Shown here piece after piece: positions 30,665-41,328 of a stretch of DNA of 64,000 nucleotides (position 1 is its first letter; each line of letters begins with the position of its first letter). The stretch lies in NCBI GenBank assembly GCA_023525975.1, contig CM042030.1, positions 26,220,350-26,284,349 of the forward strand, written 5' to 3'. This DNA is from Smallanthus sonchifolius. Its lineage: Eukaryota > Streptophyta > Magnoliopsida > Asterales > Asteraceae. A model generated the notes under the pieces. The model had not been told where the DNA came from. It did not search any database and was given only the letters and a program-made list of their open reading frames with translations. A program made the translations under genes and the position numbers.

Positions 30665-32865
30665 AAAAATCATTTTTCCATTATTTATTGTCTTTAAATT
30701 TTCAGTTTGAGAACCATTTCCCTATGTTTTGAGTAATGTTTAACATTTCAACATTTAATCAATTTTATATATTTCAACTCTAAAGTTATTATTCATTGAT
30801 TTGACCCGTTGAGTGTGAATCACACCCATCATATTTTCATCAAAATTTTCCCAAGTATCACCTTCTTCATTCAATACGATATAATACACTACCAACAATC
30901 TCCTTTGTAAACAACTCATCCTATTAGATTTAAACAAACCTCGTTATCTTGTTCAAACAAAATGTTTGTCAAACTTTTAGATAGTATCAAAAATATAAAT
31001 TTCCCATAAACCTTTTCACCTTATAAGGAAACTTAATACGACCTGTCTTATAAAAGCAGTATTGCAAATGATAAATAATTATGAATTTTCCCGTTAAATT
31101 AATTATTTCTAAACCTTGGTTAAATTAATATACAACTACTTATTTATCCATTGTAAATCATGGGTTAAGTTATTTAACCACCATTTTGTTAAATATATAT
31201 TTTTTTGTAAAAAGGCTTCGTGTAATTATCTATTATTCAACCCATTACTTTCACCCCCTATTCATCTACGAACCATTTCTTAATTACAAAAACATATTCA
31301 TAAACACATTACCCGGAAAATTTTTTTTCAGAACCTCCTCGTTACCCTACACCTTCAATAATGCATGAGTGTACTTGCCACATCAAGAGGCGACCCACTT
31401 CGCGTAGACGTTAACCATCCATACAAACCCCAACGAGATTTAAAAAGCTAGAACCTAACTACCACATTATACATAAACGCCAAACAACACGTTTGTCCGC
31501 AACACTCGATCACATACAAAACTCGTTAGTATACGTCACACACGTAATTCAATAATTTACGTATACACGTTCACAAGATACACAACACGATCACATAATA
31601 CATGAAACTAGTTTATTTACAAATCCTAATTTACTGGATTGGTCACATAACACATGAAACTTGTTTATTTGTAATACATAATTTACTGGATTGATCACAT
31701 AACACATGAAACATGTTTATTTGCAATACACAATTTACTGGATTGATCACGTAACACATGAAACTTGCTTATTTACAATACACATGCTACTGGGTTGAAC
31801 ACATGGAACTTGGTTGGTTGCAATATACATGATACATAACAATTGTTTGCTTGGTACATAATACTAGATTGACTACATTGAACATGAAACTTATTGAGTT
31901 ACAAAATACATGATGCTAAGTTGTTCACGCTGCACATGAAACCTATTTGATTACAAGCTACGTGACATTAGATCATACATGAGACTTGTGTGTTTACATT
32001 ATACACGAAACTAAGTTGCTTGCAATTGTTACAAATGATTCAGCACATTATACACAAAGAATGGTCATACACTTTGTTCACCAAACTTGGAAATCATAAC
32101 TCATTGAAACTACTTGGGGTTTGACGTATTCTTGTTCAAACACGAGTAAACTAAGAAACTCTAGGTTATACTACCTTATTACTATCTAGTTACTAACTGG
32201 CTTGCTTAAGGAGATAGTTACTTTTTAGCAACTTTTATATGAAAACAATAGACATGAACGGAGTGAAATTGTGCCCCTCTTGACCTACACTAAACGGAAT
32301 GATCTATACGGACCATGCGATGATTTGAGTAATTGCGGGTGCACACGGAATTATAATAATAAGCACATGGGAAAACATAGTAAATTTTGTCGTGTGTTGT
32401 GACCTAAAACCTAACATGATATGTAACAACGAAACTGATGTGATATGACAAGGGCACGGTGGATATGCCGATGGTACTTCCTATATATAAGTGCCCTGTC
32501 ATATTATCAGAAGTAGCATTGTTCGTGTCGCGTGAAGTTTGACCTAGACCAAAGATTATGAAATCTCTGATCCACTAACAATTTTGAGCATATTAGACTA
32601 CGATCTCAAACAAACCCTAATCATCAAGCCCCCACCAAATACATTCCATCCTTACAATCCAAATTATTATTCATCAATTTTACTCCATAAATTCATTTCA
32701 AAACTAAATTCATTATCGACATTCCTATCCAATCTTGACTATCAGAACATGTGTCTTGCCACCTGTTATACTTCTTAAACCAACTGTCAGAACACATTTA
32801 GAACCCATCTCCTTCCTGATTCATTAGTCTCCACTAGTTAAATTTCGGGACAAAATTCCTTTAAC
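30665..32865 (+). other. non-coding 3' internal region of element D
   Basis: No gene found in 2.2 kb. It holds a 52-bp tandem repeat (31591-31798) with decayed copies beyond it. A TATA-like run (CTATATATAAG) lies near 32480. The rest is AT-rich and unrecognised. Confidence 0.55.
31591..31985. repeat. 52-bp tandem repeat in element D
   Basis: Copies start at 31591, 31643, 31695 and 31747, exactly 52 bp apart, with core TCACATAACACATGAAACTT and TTTACTGGATT. Further, more degenerate copies containing ACATGAAACTT run to about 31985. Confidence 0.8.
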
Positions 32866-32875
32866 ATGGGGAGAC
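32863..32875 (+). promoter_or_regulatory. polypurine tract of element D
   Basis: AACATGGGGAGAC precedes the LTR start TGTAACATCC. It matches the gypsy A tract in sequence and position. Confidence 0.85.
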
Positions 32876-33005
32876 TGTAACATCCATGATTTTTCTGTGG
32901 AATTTTTATCTTATTTTTTTATGTCACTTCATTTCAAAACCCGTACTTGCTCAACACCTTATGTCACAACCAATTTCCAACCTTTCAAAAACAAATTATT
33001 TACTA
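32876..33005 (+). repeat. 3' LTR of element D, first part
   Basis: First 130 bp of the 3' LTR, up to the copia E insertion. The 5-bp target duplication TACTA is 33001-33005. The continuation is 49648-52657. Confidence 0.9.
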
Positions 33006-33547
33006 TGTAGGTCCCTCGGGTGTGGCGGATCGTCACATGCAAGTGGGTCTACAAGTCGGACCGGGTACGGAATGCCCGTGACTAGGAGGAAAGTCTAGCT
33101 AAACAAAGTAAACCGACAAGAGAAAACACTTTAAATGTTCTTTGTATTATAAACACTTGAAGGTTACAGAGATGAGCACTGAGATTACAATCTACGTATT
33201 TGCTATAATGCCTGCGTACTTAACTTCTGTCAACCTATCCTATTTATACAAGACCTGATGCATGCTCACTTAGCAAGTGCGCAGGGCAAAATGCTCTTGC
33301 GTACTTATCAAGTACGCAAAGTTATTCCTGTGTACTTGCTAAGTACGTAAGAGCTTTCTCTTGCGCACTTACAAGTGCGCAAAACACTTAGAGAATTTTG
33401 CAACATTCAATATGTAAAAGTAAATACAACTCGATAAACTAATACATAAAGACTCTTACATACAAAGACAATTAAAAACAAAACAATAAAACCTAAGACT
33501 AAGACTTTATCTATCAAGAGTGTTTGTCATAGGAAAGTGCTTCAAAA
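33006..33547 (-). repeat. 3' LTR of copia E
   Basis: 542 bp, TGTAGGTCCCTCGGG at one end and GTGCTTCAAAA at the other (CAACA in the other copy). It contains the palindrome array and TATA box. Confidence 0.92.
33241..33382 (-). promoter_or_regulatory. LTR promoter module in 3' LTR of copia E
   Basis: On the minus strand, four palindromes (33382-33261) precede TATAAATA (33248-33241). Several palindrome arms have mutated relative to the 5' LTR, mostly in CpG positions, for example TGCTCACTT versus TGCGCACTT. Confidence 0.7.
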
Positions 33548-33563
33548 AACTCCCCCTTGACAA
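33548..33563 (-). promoter_or_regulatory. polypurine tract of copia E
   Basis: The minus strand reads TTGTCAAGGGGGAGTT next to the LTR start, the same as copia B. Confidence 0.88.
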
Positions 33564-33593
33564 CAGCTTTGGATAATCTTTAGTCTTCGGTCT

Positions 33594-34495
33594 TCACGTC
33601 TTCAGTCTTAACAGCACTTGATCTTTAGCTTCCATCTTCTTCTTGTAATCAAGGCAGAACTTAATCACCTTGTCATATTTAGAAGCAAGGAGCTTTGTCC
33701 ATTCATCTATGTAGACGCAATACCTGTCTGCTAGTGCCTCCAGATCTTTCACAGAAAAGTTGATGAAGCAGACTTCATCAAATATTCTTATCAGTTCCTT
33801 TGGCACTATATTCCCACTCTCTCTGAACGTCCTTTACCCATGATCACAGCCTCACCCGTCTTTGGATCTACGTACCAGTACCACATGTCACCAAGAATAT
33901 CCTGAGATAACTTGCTTAGGGGAATCTTAGTTTCACATCGCACTGGCTTGTATACCAATTTCTTTAAGTGCTTCTTAGTCACAGGATGTCTAGCGTGCTT
34001 ATCCTTGACTCTTTTGGGTACTTGAGGCTTGAACATTTCGAATTTCCCCGGTCTTGCTTCTCGCTGCAGAACCACCCATAAACCCATCGCCACTGCGTGA
34101 TTGGAATGACCCAGCAACTCTCGATTTGCTAGGTTCACAAGGTCGTATTTGGGCAAGGAGCTGAACGCTTCACTGGTGGGTTTCAAGTATTGAACCCCGC
34201 CAGATCTTTTGATAGCGAACAGCTGCTTATCCTCCTCGAACCTTACAGCCAAGATCATCCCTGTCGCTCCGTGTTTGTCTATTATAGACGTCTTTTGCCA
34301 CACAGGAGCTGGACCCTTTGATGAAGTAGAAGGCATGTATGTTTCTTTCGGTGCCTCTGGGTCCACAGGTGCAGGGCCAACTGGGGAGGCTTCAGTCAAG
34401 GCTTCAACATTACTAGCCTGCTTGACTGAACCTGTGTCGAGCGGAGCTTCGAAGGATGGAAATTCAAAGATTTCTCCATCTTCTAACTCGTACAC
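33594..34495 (-). pseudogene. ORF3 C-terminal region, copia E
   Basis: Encodes the acidic lead-in (YELEDGEIFEFPSFEAPLDT) and the conserved C-terminal domain: GATGMILAVRFEEDKQLFAI, GGVQYLKPTSEAFSSLPKYD, LWVVLQREARPGKFEMFKPQ and WYWYVDPKTGEAVIMGKGR. A frameshift near 33810 moves the last 70 residues into another frame (33806-33594), ending with KKKMEAKDQVL. The tryptophan lost in copia B is intact here. Function unknown. Confidence 0.65.
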
Positions 34496-35734
34496 TCCTT
34501 CCCCATCACCCTTGGGAATTTCGATTACAACGTCATCATCGTCATCATCCCAATCGTCACTAGAGTCGATCTCTCCTTCTTCCAGATTAAATAGAGCATC
34601 GATCTGTGCTTCGTTGGAATAGTCAGGCTCTAGGTATAGGATCTCATCATCAGATTAGTCCTTAAGCACTTCAGCCACTGACTTTCCTTTATCACCACCA
34701 GAGGTATCACCACCCTCTTGATGAGTCGACTCCCCCTGAGCCATTGGAACAGCAGAGATGGGCACGATTGCTAAAGCTTGGTGCTCACCTCCACTAGGAC
34801 CGGCTTCGGGATCCTTGTCTTTGTCGTCATCCTTAGTCAAGTCGACCGGATGACAAGCCTCATCACCGGTAGTCCTCTTCTCTTTCTCTGTGTCCTTCTC
34901 CCCCTGAGCATCAAGCTTCTTGGTCAGATCAGCAATCAGCTTGACCATCAGCTCATGCTCCTTCCTTTAAGTGTCAAACCTCAGCTCCAAAGACGACCTG
35001 TGACCCAAAAGCATTTCATTTGTCTTGATTAGGAGCTCGTTCTGGGCCATAACGTTCTTCAATCGTTCCTCAGTCCCCGTTCCCTGGCTACGAAGGATTC
35101 TGACTTCGTCTACCAAAGAATTGATCTGTGCTTGTTGAGCGTCAGACTCCTCTTTTGATTTCCGAATAGTCTCCAGTAGGTCAGCAACTTGTGTTTCCAG
35201 AACATCTATCCTTGCATCATTCGGATCAGGATGTCTGGATGAGGAAGCCTCGGCATTATGAGTAGGGTAGGAGAATATGGTGTCAAAGTCAAACCCTTGT
35301 GTGAAGTCTCCATAGTTGAAGGGTTGACGTAAAGGCTCAGTGGTGGTGGTTGGGATGGAAGATGTGACGAGAGTTGTAGGGGTAATGGTAGGGGTGATGG
35401 TGACTGACTCCGTGAGAATTGGAGTAGTCACCGCCACCTGAACAATTATGGTAGGGAGAGTCACTATCACAGGAATCACCTCTGTGATTGTAGTGACGGC
35501 CACTTCACTTTGCACCTGTGGCCTCCTCCTCCTATGGTAAAGCTGCTGTGAAGGTGGGGTGGAGGCTGAATCAGGACTAGCAGCTGACACCTGTATTTGC
35601 TGCTGAGCCTCCACCACACTGGGGATAGAAGGCTGTTGTCTATCACCCCTGTTCTTGTGAATGCTTTCTTTTCTTTGTCTTTGTATAGCAGCGTCAGAAT
35701 CAGAGTCTGGCTCGTATTCGCTGCTAGAGGCTTT
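34496..35734 (-). pseudogene. ORF3 central region, copia E
   Basis: Proline/threonine-rich tract (TPILTESVTITPTITPTT) followed by the coiled coil (VLETQVADLLETIRKSKEES to LIADLTKKLDAQGEKDTEKE) and the STHQEGGDTSGGDKGK spacer. Stops are TAA at 34967 (CAA in copia B) and TAA near 34655 (TTA in B). The two CAG codons that became TAG in copia B are intact here, so the stops arose independently in the two copies. Confidence 0.65.
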
Positions 35735-36777
35735 CTCTTGGAGGACGACTCAGGTAGGGTTACCTTAGCTGTTCTCCTCGGGTGTACCTGCGACGGTGCA
35801 TCATCGGAATCAGAAGAATCTGACTCAGTCGCTTCCGAGTCAGATCCCTCAGCACCATCATTTCCTCCTTCGTTGTCTCCATCATCGGACGATCCATCAT
35901 CACTCTCCATTTCCTCCCCTTGTTGTTCCTGTTGTTCATCGGAGTGTTCACTCAATTTTGGCTCCGAGTCATGACTGTACCATCTCCAGTCACCTGGGGC
36001 CACATATGCTTCATTGATGAGGTGGCCAAAGAGTTCTGTATGCACAGGGGTAGGATCTACACTGCCTGGCTTTAGGAATTGGGCGAATACTCTTTTGTCC
36101 ACCCTCTTTACTTGCAGTCTCTCCTCTATAGCAGGAAGTTTTGGAAACGCGTCATTAATCAGAAGTTGCACAAACCGAGGGTATAACAAGAACCGAAACC
36201 TCTCCGCTGTGTTGATCTGGTCATTGATGGCCTTAAAAATGTAGCGGGAGAAGTTGTAGCCCTTATTGAGAGAAAGGCCGACCATGGCTGCTGCAAGGTC
36301 ATGACCCATGGCATCTTTCCCAGCTTTCCTTGATGAGATGCACATGATCATGACGTGGGCGAAGTATCTCCATTGGTCTAACATCCACATCTTCTTGTAT
36401 GAAGCATAGTCCCTCGCACCAACATAGCCCATTCTTTGTCTCCAACAGCCGTCCACAAAGTAGTCTGGATAGGCTGTCGGGTCGGTTACAAGATCTCTGA
36501 ATTGAAGGACCCTTCTTATAGTATCTTCAGAGAAAGCAATAGCATGACTAGCAACGGTAGCCCTTATAACGTTGGGGGTTACCGTGCAGTCGTGCTCTGC
36601 AGTCTCCCAAAACTGCTCCAGGTAGGGTCTTGACATGATCGGGTCAGCAGAAATGGCGTAGCTGATTCTTGAACGGTTCAAGAAATCAACTATGTCTCTG
36701 TACTGCAATGCTGCACCCTTCCACTCTGGTTCAGTGTTAGCTAACAGGTTGAATTCGTTATTAAACGCCCGAGCCAT
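35735..36777 (-). pseudogene. ORF3 N-terminal domain and acidic region, copia E
   Basis: The longest intact ORF3 N-terminus in the window: start codon 36777, three bases after a TTTGCAG acceptor-like sequence, then about 345 uninterrupted codons. Motifs include YRDIVDFLNRSRISYAIS, YLEQFWETAEHDCTVTPNVI, FVDGCWRQRMGYVGARDY, AAAMVGLSLNKGYNFSRYIF and DWRWYSHDSEPKLSEHSDEQ. It ends in the acidic SDSEATESDSSDSDDAPSQ and a basic KRK patch, where a frameshift occurs. There is no signal peptide and no clear membrane segment. Confidence 0.7.
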
Positions 36778-37520
36778 GATCTGCAAACACACACAGAAAA
36801 CAAAATCAGAACAACATGTATCATTGGAAATGAATAAACACGACTCAGTATAGCAGTTACTCTTTGAACTGAATTTCAGACTTAGGAATTTTTGCCAAGT
36901 GTTGGTCCTGCGTACTTAGCAAGTACACAGGAGTTTCCTCTTGCGTACTTAACAAGTACGCAGGAATTACTTCTTGCGTACTTGCTAAGTGCGCAAGAAC
37001 TACACTTAGTGAAAAATTTCAGAATTTTGAAACTCAACTGATGTTCAAAATTTGGTGTGTATTGGGTCGCCACTAGGTCGGAATCGAAGATTCTACCTTA
37101 TGGGACCAATATCAACACCAAGTACTTGTTAACCGTGACCAATTTTGACCTAACAGTCGACTGGCCACACTCTCGGTTCAACTTCAACCATGGGGACAAA
37201 ATCAAAGACTAAAAAGGACGAGTAAGGGTAGATTATGTTATCTAATCATGTTTTAATGATAAGAGGTTACCCAAACAACCCACAATTTTCCCTAAAAATC
37301 ACGGATTGAACCTAGATTTTCTTAGTCAGTGAATCGGTCCAAAGTCACGATTTCGTGGATGGATTAAGCCTAAAATCTCACCGATTGATTGTAATGTAGT
37401 GATGAAACTAGCAATGGGATGAAAAATCGGTTTAGGAACACTTGAATTTTCGAGTGAAAGTCGGAGGGAATATGAACCGGTTTGAAAGTGATAAGTTTCT
37501 GAAAATTTTCTAAGTCCGGA
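36778..37520 (-). other. putative ORF3 leader with intron, copia E
   Basis: No gene. On the minus strand it has the candidate donor GTGAGATTTTAGG at about 37388-37376 and the acceptor TGTGTTTGCAG ending at 36781. It is colinear with 18244-18984 of copia B. Confidence 0.45.
36908..36997. repeat. second palindrome group upstream of ORF3, copia E
   Basis: Three palindromes matching those at 18766-18855 of copia B in number, order and spacing, for example TTGCGTACTTAACAAGTACG. Confidence 0.8.
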
Positions 37521-37664
37521 TTATATACCCCACGCAAAAAGGCCGTGCGTACTTAGCAAGTGCGCACGTTTTAACTCGTGCGTACTTACAAGTGCGCAAG
37601 ACTTAACTCTTGCGTACTTATCAAGTACGCAGGGCTTACTTCATGCGCACTTACAAGTACGCAC
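37521..37664 (-). promoter_or_regulatory. candidate internal ORF3 promoter, copia E
   Basis: On the minus strand four palindromes (37664-37544) precede a TATA box (GGGTATATAATCC, 37528-37521). This is the counterpart of 18051-18243 in copia B. Retention in two independent copies supports it as a real part of the element. Confidence 0.6.
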
Positions 37665-39000
37665 AAACCCTTAAGTGCACAAACTTTCAACTCAAATTTA
37701 CGAAGTTTTTCAAGTCAAATAACGAACAAGTTAAAAATATTCAACCAAGAGGATTCAAATACAATTCAGGAAGGTTAAACAAAAATATTTTTGGCTTTTC
37801 TGAATAAAATTGAACTATGCATAAACTTAAAATCTTTTTGATTTTTTTCTAATAAAAATATACAAGTATTCACACAAACTATTTTTGATCAAAGACCTGA
37901 GCAAAGGATCATATCAGGCTATCTTTAAGCAAAAACGATACAATATAAACATCAAAGAATATGGGATCATGTCATGGATCAGTATTTATTCATACGTAAT
38001 AAGCACATAAACAAGTAATTCAAGTTGACAATATTATAATATTTGAAACTATAAGCATCTTTGTATCACGTTCTTGTGTATTAAGGTATTAATTATAAGA
38101 TATACAACGTGTACCCCACTGATATGCTACAATAATGTGAAGTGCACTATCTCAAGGAATCTAAGATTTTCCCAATGATTTTCTAATTTTTTAGAATGAA
38201 GTTACATCTATTAGCACAGAAAAAATCAAGCAGAATCCATAAAGATTATCAGGAATCATAAGATTCAGAATCGAGTGATTCTTTTGTCTTGGTTTCATTT
38301 GATTTTCTTCATTGAATATCGGTATGATGATTCAGGATAATGAGTATGGTGTTTGAATAAGGTAAGGGGATCCAACTTTTATCTGGATTTGATTTCAATG
38401 AATCAGGAGTGATTCAAGGGTGAATACATGCTCAACGGTTGATGTAGAGACATGTCTTGATTCAATCTTTCCTTGCATACTTGTGAGTATGGGCAGTGAG
38501 ATGAACCGCATTAATTGTGCTAAAGACATAACCCGAAACTGACCTCAAAAGAAAATTATTGCCAAAATCTAACATCCTTTATCTGATAATCATCTTTTCT
38601 ATTCTTTTACGCACACACACTTGCAAACATGGGTTCAAATCACATTTGTATTTTAGATTTAGTTTCCACACTACTAGTGATTCAAAGACGCATACAGCCT
38701 ACTGACAATTCAAATTACTTGTAAATAAGCAGATTAAAAACATAATAATTTAAACAATTAAGTAAGCATGACGCAATCATTTCCCATATGAGCAGTCTGT
38801 GACGTTTAGATCATTTCTGATGTACTATCATTTCCTCTTTTCTCAAGTTAACTTTGAGATTTTCTTCATTTTCTATTTTGTTTTTTTTATTTTGTAAAAT
38901 ATTTTGAAAATTAAAAGAACTATACAGAAAATTTAAAAAAAAATTAAAAGAAATAAAGTTTAACTTCCATGAATTGAATTGATTTAAGAAAAATTAGTTT
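37665..39000 (-). other. non-coding spacer after pol, copia E
   Basis: No gene seen in 1.3 kb. It is AT-rich and colinear with 16753-18050 of copia B. Confidence 0.6.
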
Positions 39001-39363
39001 TCACTCAGGATTGAACATTCCTATCAAGTTGACAAGATGCTCAAAACGGGATCGATCAAATGCCTTTGTGAAAAGGTCAGCAAGATTGTCATTCGTGTGA
39101 ACTTTTACAAGTTCAATTAAATGCTTTTCCGCACAATCACGGGTGAAATGATGGCGAATCTCTATATGTTTAGTTTTGGAATGTTTCACCGGGTTATTTG
39201 TGATAGACATGGTGGCATTGTTGTCAATGAATAGAGGAGTTCCAGTGAAGTTCAAGCCGTAGTCTCTCAATTGCTGCTGAATCCACAATATCCGAGAACA
39301 ACTGCTCGCTGCAACAATGTATTCTGCTTCACAAGTTGAGACAGAAACCGTTGACTGCTTCTT
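39001..39363 (-). pseudogene. RNase H C-terminal part, copia E
   Basis: Continues RNase H with STCEAEYIAA-type sequence, then LWIQQQLRDYGLNFTGTPLF, DNNATMSITNNPVKHSKTKH and the end LADLFTKAFDRSRFEHLVNL, finishing at a natural stop at 39001. A stop at 39364 (CAC TGC in place of a lysine-lysine pair on this strand) separates it from the part upstream. Confidence 0.85.
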
Positions 39364-40005
39364 TCACTGCCAGGAGACCAGTCTGTCTCCTAAGAATTGA
39401 CATCCACCAGAAGTTGACTTTATGTCAAGGTTACAACCGCCATAATCTGAATTAGTGTAGGCTTTGAAGTCGAATGACTGCTGCTTAGAGTACCAAAGAC
39501 CTAATTGGGGTTTCCCTTTCAGGTATCTGAAAATTCTCTTCACGGCTATCATATGTGACTCCTTCGGTTGAGACTGAAACCTTGAGCACAAGCACACAAC
39601 AAACATTATATTGGGTCTTGAAGCTGTGAGATACATAAGTGATCCGATCATCCCATGGTACAATCTGCTATCTACATCCTTTCCATCTTTGTCAGGATGC
39701 ATACCACGATTGACTGGGATAGGTGTGCCATAAGTACTGCTATCATTCATCTTGTATTTTGACAAGATGTCCTACACATACTTGGTTTGATGTAGGTAAA
39801 TGTCATCCTCTCTTTGACTGACTTGCAGACCCAGGAAGAACGACAGTTCACCCATATTACTCATTTCAAACTTGGACTTCATCACCTGCTCAAATTCCCT
39901 ACACATCCCTTCATTGGTAGATCTAAAGATAATGTCATCGACGTATACTTGTACAAGAAGAATGTCACCTCCTGCTTTCCTAACGAAGAGAGTTGAGTCA
40001 ATCTG
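39364..40005 (-). pseudogene. RT end and RNase H start, copia E
   Basis: Contains the catalytic box YVDD (39945-39934), then the MGELSFFLGLQVSQRED block, a stop near 39775, and MSKYKMNDSSTYGTPIPV through KAYTNSDYGGCNLDIKSTSG. The RNase H aspartate in AYTDSD, intact in copia B, is asparagine here, which should inactivate the nuclease. Confidence 0.85.
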
Positions 40006-41323
40006 TCAATGGTCGAAACCATTAGACAGTAAATGCTTAGATAATGTCTCATACCATGCCCGCGGTGCTTGATGAAGACCATAAAGTGCTTTTTCGAGCT
40101 TATACACTTTATTGATATTATGCGGATCTTCAAACCCAGGAGGTTGAGTGACATAGACCTCTTCATGAACTTTACCATAAAGGAAAGCACTCTTCACATC
40201 AAGTTGATAGACCTTGAAGCCAACATATGTGGCATAAGCCAAGAACAGACGAATGGCCTCAATTCCAGCAACTGGGGCATATACTTCCGTGTAATCCAAG
40301 CCCTCTTGCTGATAAAAACCCTGAATAACCAATCTTGCTTTGTTCTTCACAACAACATGATGATCATCAGTCTTGCATTTGAACACCCATCTGGTTCCAA
40401 TTGGCTGAAAGCCTTTTGGCAAGCCAACCAAATCCCAGACATGCAACTTTTGGAATTGAGACAATTCATCTTGCATCGCCTCAATCCAGCAGTTGTCAGT
40501 GAGAGCCTCCTTCACATTCTTCTGCTCTAACTGGGACACGAATGCAGCATGCATACAAGTTTCCATGACACCAGTGTCAAGTATCTCTGTGTAAAGACTG
40601 GTGTTCTCAGTGATGGTTGGATGATGAGTCTGAACACCGGCATAAGGATCACCAATAATGTTGTCGATTGGATGATTCCTATGCGCTCTCGTCTCCGGTA
40701 CAATCGATTCCTGAATTTCTGGATCTAGATTCGTGCTTAACTCCCCCATTTCCTGTGTTCCAGAGGAAGAAGATTCAATGTTAATTGGATCAGCTCGAGC
40801 TTCATTTCCTACAGTTGTGTTAGGATTAGCTTGTGCGTCATCTCCAACAACATGAACATCTTCATTGTTATCACTGTCATGAGTTCCAGATGCAGATGCA
40901 GATGCAGCATTGGAATTAGGAGTTATAATCGGTACAGTAGCACGAGTAGAGAAGCTGGAGTCATTGTTGCCACCCAATAATTCATAAACAATTGCGGCGT
41001 CAACTGCAGATAGATCAGGAAGATTGAATGACTTGAATAGCGTATCATAATCAAAACCCCAAGCTGGACCTGTTGGTTCGGGTGGAATGCTGTGTTTACT
41101 GCAATCCACTTCAAACCATTCCTCGACAGTACGAGTTCCTATGTTGTACACTCTCTTGCAAGGCGAGTTGGCAACATATCCTAAGAAGATGCCTTCCACC
41201 GCTTTTGCATGAAACTTAGACTGTCGGTCTTTGTACTGTAGCAACAAGGAACAGGGACTACCAAAAGGAACTAGGTAATCAAGATTGGGAAGTCGATTGT
41301 TGATCAACTCGTAACAAGTCTTG
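40006..41323 (-). pseudogene. integrase C-terminus and reverse transcriptase, copia E
   Basis: Starts at the edge of the solo LTR F insertion with HNKTCYELINNRLPNLDYLV and the C-terminal integrase block HAKAVEGIFLGYVANSPCKR. A variable linker with many Ser/Asn and acidic residues follows. RT then begins around WIEAMQDELSQFQKLHVWDL and runs to YGLHQAPRAWYETLSKHLLS. An in-frame TGA at 40005 cuts the protein just before the catalytic YVDD box. Without that stop it is a typical copia pol segment. Confidence 0.88.
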
Positions 41324-41328
41324 TTGTG

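Noticed and set aside
36014..36244. Plus-strand frames over ORF3 of copia E (also 34209-34622 and 35597-35974)
   Set aside because: They are reverse complements of the ORF3 coding sequence, and equivalents appear opposite ORF3 in copia B for the same reason.
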